Assembly: GCA_946811695.1 (NCBI GenBank)
Contig: OX328125.1
Location: 106,549,470-106,613,469, forward strand
DNA length: 64,000 bases
Direction of reading: 5' to 3'
Source of the DNA: Gonocerus acuteangulatus
Taxonomy: Eukaryota; Arthropoda; Insecta; Hemiptera; Coreidae
Shown: positions 57,787-64,000 of the stretch, in pieces
Position numbering within the stretch: position 1 is the stretch's first letter
Layout of the letters: each line of letters begins with the position of its first letter
Notes under the pieces: generated by a model
Seen by the model: the letters and a program-made list of their open reading frames with translations, nothing else
Database searches by the model: none
What the model was told of the DNA's origin: nothing
Program-made: the position numbers and the translations under genes

Positions 57787-58098
57787 TCCTGAGTATATCT
57801 CTTCTGAGTATACATGTTCTGTGTATATTTACTCTGAGTATGTCTGTTCTGTGTATATTTACTCTGAATATGCCTGTTCTGAGTATATCTACTCTGAGTA
57901 TGCCTGTTCAGAGTAAATCTGTTCTTAGTATAACTACTCTGAGTAAATCTGTTCTTAGTATAACTACTCTGAGAATGCCTGTTCTGTGTGTGCCTATTCT
58001 GAATATATCTAATCTGAGTATGCCTGTTCTGAGTAAATCTACTCTGACTATGCCTGTTCTGAATGTAATTGTTCTGATTGTACCAGTTTTGAGTATTG
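57787..58098 (+). repeat. Minisatellite, 15-bp unit
   Basis: About 20 copies of a (G/T)TTCTGAGTATNNCT-like unit. Period 15 keeps a frame open in two phases, so the short ORFs here (5-residue repeats) are by-products. Confidence 0.9.
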
Positions 58099-58515
58099 AG
58101 GAGATTTGACGAATCGCAAGAGTTTTTTTCTTTTTTATTGGTTTGGAAGAGTACTAATACTCGAAAAGTTGTTGCTAACTAGAATTTCGGATTATGTTCT
58201 ACACTTGGAACTATTATTGCGGTTCGAAAAGGACACAAGAACATTATAAGTGCATTATCCATAGAGCAAAGTTAATCCTGATGTCAAAATGTAATGGACC
58301 ATTGAAAATAAATGCGTAGAACCAGAGAAAATCTGAAATAACCTTTAGAACGAAATATAACTCAAGGACAAAATTAGCGTGTCACTTTTGTTTTACTCTT
58401 TGTTTGTTCACATCGTCATTAGCACTAAATATTTACACTTTAATCCTCTAACCATCACTGGAATTAGTAAAGACTTTAGAATTAGAGGTAGTCCTCAAAT
58501 ATAATCTTATTCACT
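58099..58515. other. No gene recognised
   Basis: No supportable feature. Confidence 0.4.
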
Positions 58516-58517
58516 AA

Positions 58518-58600
58518 ATTCAGTCGAACTTCGATAATTCGAAATCGTGGTTAATTCGAATATTTCTCTCGGTCCTAGAATTTAGACTGTATTTGTTACA
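58518..58600. mobile_element. Pogo/Tigger-like terminal repeat remnant
   Basis: CAGTCGAACTTCGATAATTC followed by further TTCGAAT words is the usual look of pogo/Tigger ends. The partner end was not found. Confidence 0.45.
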
Positions 58601-58720
58601 AAAAGTGTCCGCTGCCGTTCCCGCTTGCTCAGTGGCCATGTACGTAAAACAAGACTTTATGTTATACAGTACATTACATAGGTTTGTCGGGTAGGCCTAA
58701 AGCATATTTATGTTCCGAAT

Positions 58721-58800
58721 GTCGACTAGAAAAGTTCTCGTTTCAGACCTCATAGATTCACGAAAATATAGGGGGTACAAATTTCTCTATACATAGAGAG

Positions 58801-58854
<54 letters not shown>

Positions 58855-59620
58855 CATTCTGAAACAATTTTCGATGTGCCTTAGTCAATGAGAGAAATAA
58901 GTGCTTAAAACTTTAAAAGTTTTTGTTTTGTTCTTTTGAACCGATTTTTGTATTTGTTTAGCATTCTTTTTCATTGGTTGTTTTTGTGTTTTACATTGCT
59001 TTTTATCAGTAAAATTAGTACTTTAGTAAAAGAAGGCAAGAAAATGTGAAACGTATCGGTAATATGTTTGGAGTGGCTGTGGCTAATCATGATGGCATAA
59101 ACATACGTTTGTTTTTAATTCTCCTATCTATATAACCTTCCTCATACTGCTACAACTGAAGTTATCATCATTTCTCATTTTATAGCAAAGATTCAACCCA
59201 CGAGTGAATAAATGAAGTACATATTTACAATTGATTTTTACAACAGTAAAATGAATTTGCTAGTAAAACGAAAACTTTCAAATGATAACGAATTTTTGGT
59301 TGTTTGGAATAGAGCCTTCTGAGTAGTAGTTTAAGATTGAATACGTTTTCAGTACATAATTGTATTGACATATACAGCTTTCCTTAAGAATGAGGGAGAA
59401 TGAAGATTAATAATTGTCCGCTTCTGTGTAAGTTGGCTACTGTCAGTTTCCTGTGCTTTGTGACGCCTAATCTATCCCATTTCTTCGAGATTTTGTTGAC
59501 ATATTTCACGAAATACTTAAAGAAAAAACGTTCATTTCTACTCTATGTTTTCCAAATATCACTAGGAATAAATAAGGAACCGCGCTAAGATGACGCAGTT
59601 CCTGCGAATTGGAATTTTTT
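58721..59620 (-). mobile_element. Family A element, reverse, 3' hairpin lost
   Basis: 3' block at 58721-58760 (CGACTAGAAAAGTTCTCGTT), (TA)n at 58804-58850, family A interior, 5' end at about 59620 (AATTCGCAGGAACTGC on the minus strand) with the TTAGCGCGGTTCC motif. About 0.9 kb. Confidence 0.75.
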
Positions 59621-59736
59621 ATCATAAATTTCTAAATAAAAATATAAGTGATAGTTGTTTTTCTGGAATACTATAATAAATGAAGTGATGAACCAATAGA
59701 TGCGCTAATTTTGCCCAGGAGACTGAACGAAATAAA

Positions 59737-60390
59737 AAAGTCCGAATCGTAGGAACTGCATCATCTTAGCGCGGTTCCGTTCTTATCCCTAATGTCATTT
59801 GGAAAGGTTGAAATAGAAACAGTTATAATTTTGGTTAGACCTTTCATGAAATAATTTATGACCTCAAATAGGTCACGATTGTAAGGGTCTGCCCAGACCC
59901 TCGCCTCTACCTTATAGAAAAATGACTCCCTGGACTTGTGAAGGTTCGCTCTATAAACACACTGCTTACTGTTTCTTATTTTCTTTTGGAGACCCGATGG
60001 CCGTGAGGGTTAAGGCGTGAGCACTTAACACTCCGTGCCAAAGGTCGTGGGTTCGATTCCCACTAGGGGTGGTGGCTTTTCTTTCGAAAAAAAGAAAAGG
60101 CATCACCCCTATCCTGGCTAGAAAAGGGTGGTAACCTATAGATAACCCGTCCTAAAATTCGTAGTTAATAATAAATGGACGTTAAAATTTAAATTTAAAT
60201 TAAATTATTTTCTTTTACGATAATACTAATTTTACAGATAAATGCAATTAAAACAAATCAATTAAAAAGTGATTTAAAAAAAGACAAAAACCCGTTCAAA
60301 AGAACAAAACAAACACATTTGAAGTTTTAAGCACATGAGGTCAGCCCTATAAGCGGGGTTCCTCCCTATGGAGGGAGGGAGGAACCGCGC
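59737..60390 (+). mobile_element. Short family A element carrying a SINE
   Basis: 5' end AAGTCCGAATCGTAGGAACT, motif TTAGCGCGGTTCC; 3' hairpin with arms TTCCTCCCT and AGGGAGGAA, then CCGCGCTAA. No (TA)n tract. A SINE is nested in it. Confidence 0.8.
59988..60210 (+). mobile_element. tRNA-derived SINE (family 1), full 5' end
   Basis: Head GGAGACCCGATGGCCGTGAG with an A-box-like TGGCCGTGAGGGTTAAGGCG (about 59999-60016) and a B box GGTTCGATTCC (60050-60060). Then come CATCACCCCTATCCTGG and GGTGGTAACCTATAGATAAC, and an AT-rich (TTAAAATTTAAA) tail. RNA polymerase III would transcribe it. The truncated copy is at 10190. Confidence 0.85.
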
Positions 60391-60403
60391 TAAAAGAGAA
60401 ATA

Positions 60404-60600
60404 AAAAAGTTTGTTTTGCAGAAACTGCGCCATCTTAGAGCGTTTCAGTTCTTATCCCTAGTGCCCTGTGTAAAAAAAAGAAACATTTATTCGTTCGTTT
60501 TGATCTTTCTTGAAAAATGTAAACACTAGTAAAATAAAATGTTCAAAGAGAAGCAAGAACTAAGGCACCGCAACAGGTAACTGACACTACTCCAAGCGGA
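60404..60600 (+). mobile_element. Degenerate family A 5' end
   Basis: AAGTTTGTTTTGCAGAAACT then CGCCATCTTAGAGCGTTTCA: the same layout with many changes. No 3' end. Confidence 0.55.
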
Positions 60601-60769
60601 AATTACTCCACTTAAATAGTGATTTCTCCGAATCAGACCGCTCATACAGCTACTATAACCTGTTCAGATAAGCCCAGGAGTTCAATTGCGCAAGCGCGAA
60701 AGTCGGCGGGAGTTGGCCGCCATTTGCATTACTATTTCAATGAACAACAAGCTACGTGAATCACTATAA

Positions 60770-61664
60770 AAGCCCGTCACGCAGGAGCTGCATAACTAAG
60801 CGCTTTCCTCAGAATTTGGGTAGAGTAGACTGCTTTCCAGAACAATTTGCTTAAAATATCCTACATAAATAAAATAAAAACATGAATAGTTCTCTTTTAA
60901 ATTTGTAATGAGTAACTGATCAATTATTAATTTGCTTCCACAGTTATGTTTACACATGGTACCTACTACACTACGTAATAAATACAAAAAACCTCATATT
61001 ATCGTATTTTGATCGAACGCAGGAACAGGATACAGTCCCTCTAGATACAAAGCGCTCCTTGCGGCGGCTTTGTGAACCTACGTCTGGCGGACTTTTCTAT
61101 TGAAATATATTACAAAGTAAACCCCCGCTTTCCGATTCAGCTCATTTTTACAACACTTCTTTCTCATGAGTTACCCACGACGTATACCGCGTTTCGTTTC
61201 AATACAGCAGAAATTACGACCGGTATGAGTATATTAGGAATTTGGGTCCGGAGTAAACCCCCCTTCTAATGAACCGATTTAGTTTATTTTTACAAAACAT
61301 ATTTACCTGTGGATTACCACTACGAATACCGAGTTTCGTCGAAATATACCAAAAACCACGGCTGGTAGTGGCGAATTGGTATTGTGGGTCCGGAGTAACC
61401 CCCCCCCCCCTCCTAATGAACCGAGTTCATTTTTATATCTCACTTTTCTCTCTATATTACCACTACGAATACCAAGTTTCGTTGAAATATAACCAATATT
61501 ACGGCTGACATGGTCAAATTAGTGTTTTGGGTTCGGGGTAAACACCCCCTTCCGGTGGACCGACTTTGGTGGTTAACGAACTCGTTCAATCGTTTGCTAT
61601 TTGAATGCTATATACCAAGTTTCGTGACGAAAAAACAAAAACTCTGGCCGCTATCGTGTTAACA

Positions 61665-61731
<67 letters not shown>

Positions 61732-61852
61732 TTTAACGGGGGTCATTTTCGGTGTCTACTAGGTAGGATCGATAAAGATTTGAAGAAATTTTTCAAAAAT
61801 TCCGTCATGAGTCCAACCTCAATAGCTACTTTCCTTCGGAGGAAAGTGCTAA
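60770..61852 (+). mobile_element. Family B Helentron-like (HINE) element, full length
   Basis: 5' AAAGCCCGTCACGCAGGAGC, then TAAGCGCTTTCCTC. (TA)n at 61669-61728. 3' hairpin ACTTTCCT-TCGG-AGGAAAGT and GCTAA. The empty target is in the right arm of the fold-back (about 62915-62945, inverted). Confidence 0.9.
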
Positions 61853-62129
61853 AAACTGATTATGTCTCGTTTGAGACTAGGGAAGGCTTTGAGAGGCCAG
61901 ACAAAGGAAATAGTGTCTAATATTTATCAATACTTAGACAAAGCTAAGACAATAAATGTTTTACACCTACTAGTGATAAGGTTATGACTGAGAGAATTTT
62001 TACCGCCAATTTCTTGCACGGGGAATATAGGCCACTCCCTTTTCCCTTCAACTAAACCATCTATTTGAACAGGCAACGTTATAGTCTAAATTGTTTTCAG
62101 CCTTAGCTTTGGTTAATTGTTGATAAATA

Positions 62130-62920
62130 TTAAACACTATCTTCCTTTCCTGACCTCTCATAACCTTCCCAAGTCTTAAACACTATCTTCCTTTCCTGAC
62201 CTCTCATAACCTTCCCAAGTCTTAAACACTATCTTCCTTTCCTGACCTCTCATAACCTTCCCAAGTCTTAAACACTATCTCCCTTGCCTGACCTCTCATA
62301 GCCTTCCCAAGTCTTAAACACTATCTTCCTTTCCTGACCTTTCATAACCTTCCCAAGTCTTAAACACTATCTTCCTTGCCTGGCCTCTCATAACCTTCCC
62401 AAGTCTTAAACACTATCTCCCTTGCCTGACCTCTCATAACCTTCCCAAGTCTTAAACACTATCTCCCTTGCCTGACCTCTCATAGCCTTCCCAAGTCTTA
62501 AACACTATCTTCCTTTCCTGACCTCTCATAACCTTCCCAAGTCTTAAACACTATCTCCCTTGCCTGACCTCTCATAGCCTTCCCAAGTCTTAAACACTAT
62601 CTTCGTTTCCTGACCTCTCATAACCTTCCCAAGTCTTAAACACTATCTCCCTTGCCTGACCTCTCATAGCCTTCCCAAGTCTTAAACACTATCTTCCTTT
62701 CCTGACCTTTCATAACCTTCCCAAGTCTTAAACACTATCTCCCTTGCCTGACCTCTCATAGCCTTCCCAAGTCTTAAACACTATCTTCCTTTCCTGACCT
62801 TTCATAACCTTCCCAAGTCTTAAACACTATCTCCCTTGCCTGACCTCTCATAGCCTTCCCAAGTCTTAAACACTATCTTCCTTTCCTGACCTTTCATAAC
62901 CTTCCCAAGTCTTAAACGAT
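62130..62920 (+). repeat. Minisatellite, 46-bp unit with 92-bp higher order
   Basis: About 17 units of CTTAAACACTATCTTCCTTT + CCTGACCTCTCATAACC + TTCCCAAGT. Two variants (TTCCTTTCC and TCCCTTGCC) alternate for most of the array, giving a 92-bp dimer. A single inverted unit lies in the left arm (61879-61925), which points to the origin of the unit. Confidence 0.95.
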
Positions 62921-63005
62921 ACATTATCAGTTATTTTATCGAGTTTCACGTAGCGTGTTGTTCATTGAAATAGTACTGCAAATGGCGGACACGTCAGGAG
63001 TAATT

Positions 63006-63897
63006 CCCGCAGAATTCTTCGGATTCTATGTATAAAACGTTTTTACTTTAGGTCTAATTGAGGAGAAAAAATGTAAGTCGCTGTAATGAATGAAAAAAAA
63101 ATCTTTAAGATGACAAACCCTCTTAAAAACAGAGTGTAGAAAATGGACTGCTTACTTGAAGATTAATAAAAACGGCCCTAAGGCCGAAACGTTAAAATGT
63201 AATAAATAATAAATGAAAAGATTTGAAGATCATTTATTGTAAGAATGTGTAAAATTATATTTTGGGGAACGAGTTTCGATCTATGATCGAAAATTCGACA
63301 GATGTTCTACAGGATCTCAGTAAAAAACGGGAGCACTTGCTGAAAGATTTTATTTTTAAGTGTAATCGAAAACGGATCCCAAAGCCTAAATTTTATAGGT
63401 CCTTGCATAGGGGAAAGTCTAGCAGTCGGACCTTAGTACTGACCACATTATCTCCCTAGTGTGCCGTCAATTCGAGAATCAGCTACCTGTGTAGTATCCT
63501 GCCCCTATGGGCCCTCCTGGCCTATTATGGGACTTATATATTTTACATGGATATGTCTTAGCTATGGCCTATTGTGACGCTAAAATTGTACCGCTTCGGC
63601 TACGTCCGGACGATGGTACACGTGGGTTCCGGTGCTATGGCGACTAACCCACGTGGTTACCGTACTATTGAAATCGTTAAATTTTCATAGGTTATGACGT
63701 AAAATCTTTGGAGATTAAATCAGTGGAGTTAGCTACAATGTAATATTAAGCATTACTAATGGTCAATAAATAATGGGCCCTCTTCCAGATGAATAATAAA
63801 TTGTCTGGATAACTCATTATGCCCCCTTTAGACATATCCATGATACAAGCTATTTCCTACAGGGAAATTAACCTAGCCTAAAAAACTCCCCGTATCA
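63006..63897. other. No gene supported; possible PLE end at 63160-63200
   Basis: The words GGCCCTAAGGCC then GAAACGTT resemble a PLE-type hairpin plus GAAA, but the preceding CTGANGA is absent. The frame at 63262-63459 has no recognisable domain. 63830-63850 repeats 63549-63569 inverted (GGATATGTCT). Confidence 0.35.
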
Positions 63898-63966
63898 ACA
63901 CCTTTAGCTCACAAACATCCATGGTGGAGCATTAGTCCCGTGCTCTACCACTGAGCTAACCTTGCC

Positions 63967-63967
<1 letters not shown>
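63898..63967 (-). mobile_element. tRNA-like head, probably a SINE (family 3) or tRNA pseudogene
   Basis: Minus strand begins GGGGCAAGGTTAGCTCAGTG with GTAGAGC, a perfect tRNA D-arm/A box, then a plausible anticodon-arm start. The T-arm/B box is poor and no acceptor partner is seen, so it is not a functional tRNA. It starts right at a (TA)n tract. Confidence 0.55.

Positions 63968-64000
<33 letters not shown>
63968..64000. repeat. (TA)n microsatellite at the window end
   Basis: Pure TA repeat running off the window. Confidence 0.9.

Larger units (their letters stand above)
60689..63005. repeat. Fold-back element with a minisatellite in one arm
   Basis: Left arm 60689-60769 plus 61853-61935; right arm about 62870-63005, inverted (shared words include CAAATGGCGG, GTTCATTGAAATAGTA and the minisatellite unit). 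A family B element is inserted in the left arm. Confidence 0.8.

Noticed and set aside
62130..62920. Regular 46-bp repeats as a possible CRISPR array
   Set aside because: No unique spacers lie between repeats, the units are head to tail, and the DNA is eukaryotic.
63160..63200. Hammerhead-like GGCCCTAAGGCC-GAAACG
   Set aside because: The essential CTGANGA half is missing, so it is only listed as a possible PLE end.
63898..63967. Functional tRNA gene on the minus strand
   Set aside because: The D arm is perfect, but the T arm and acceptor stem do not form; better explained as a SINE head or pseudogene.

Overview
Eukaryotic, intron-bearing and extremely rich in mobile DNA. The window looks like part of a large arthropod genome, most likely an insect. 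The reasons are two SLC46-type transporter first exons with GT donors, Jockey-like LINEs, GIY-YIG Penelope-like elements, Polinton/Maverick genes, mariner, pogo and hAT DNA elements, tRNA-derived SINEs and many (TA)n tracts. Nothing bacterial was seen. The species cannot be named from the sequence alone.

The only likely host genes are two paralogous proton-coupled-folate-transporter-like (SLC46, MFS) first coding exons on the + strand, at 15336-16335 and 53733-54642. They end at the same residue and in the same intron phase. Their downstream exons are not in the window, so everything to the right of each exon may be intron.

The rest is layered mobile elements. (1) 0-8 kb: a Jockey-type LINE, a LINE RNase H fragment with a 14-bp target duplication, a pogo-like element, and a fold-back Penelope-like element (PLE). 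(2) 8.6-13.5 kb: a long inverted repeat built on a mariner-like element, with a later insertion in one arm. (3) 17.4-22.2 kb: a nearly complete GIY-YIG PLE beside an inverted copy of its own 3' end, and a second PLE end; both carry hammerhead-like motifs. (4) 23.4-27.6 kb: Polinton integrase, zinc-ribbon, coiled-coil and BRO-family genes. (5) 27.7-29.2 kb: a second Jockey-type LINE. (6) 29.4-34.1 kb: a TIR element with 8-bp target duplication. (7) 34.3-51.7 kb: a Polinton protein-primed DNA polymerase B gene, broken by at least five other elements and internally duplicated in blocks of about 5 kb. (8) 51.7-64 kb: repeat clusters, four minisatellites and fold-back elements.

The most informative discovery is a pair of related, very abundant non-autonomous families, called A and B here. 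Each starts with AAGTCCGnCnCGCAGGAnCTGC followed by a short motif, TTAGCGCGGTTCC in A and TAAGCACTTTCCTC in B. That motif returns inverted inside a hairpin at the 3' end, and a (TA)n tract sits before the end. They make no visible target duplication. Several empty sites inside this window show insertion between A residues. This is the architecture of Helentron/Helitron2-derived HINE (DINE-1-like) elements. They account for most of the (TA)n tracts and most of the spurious small ORFs.
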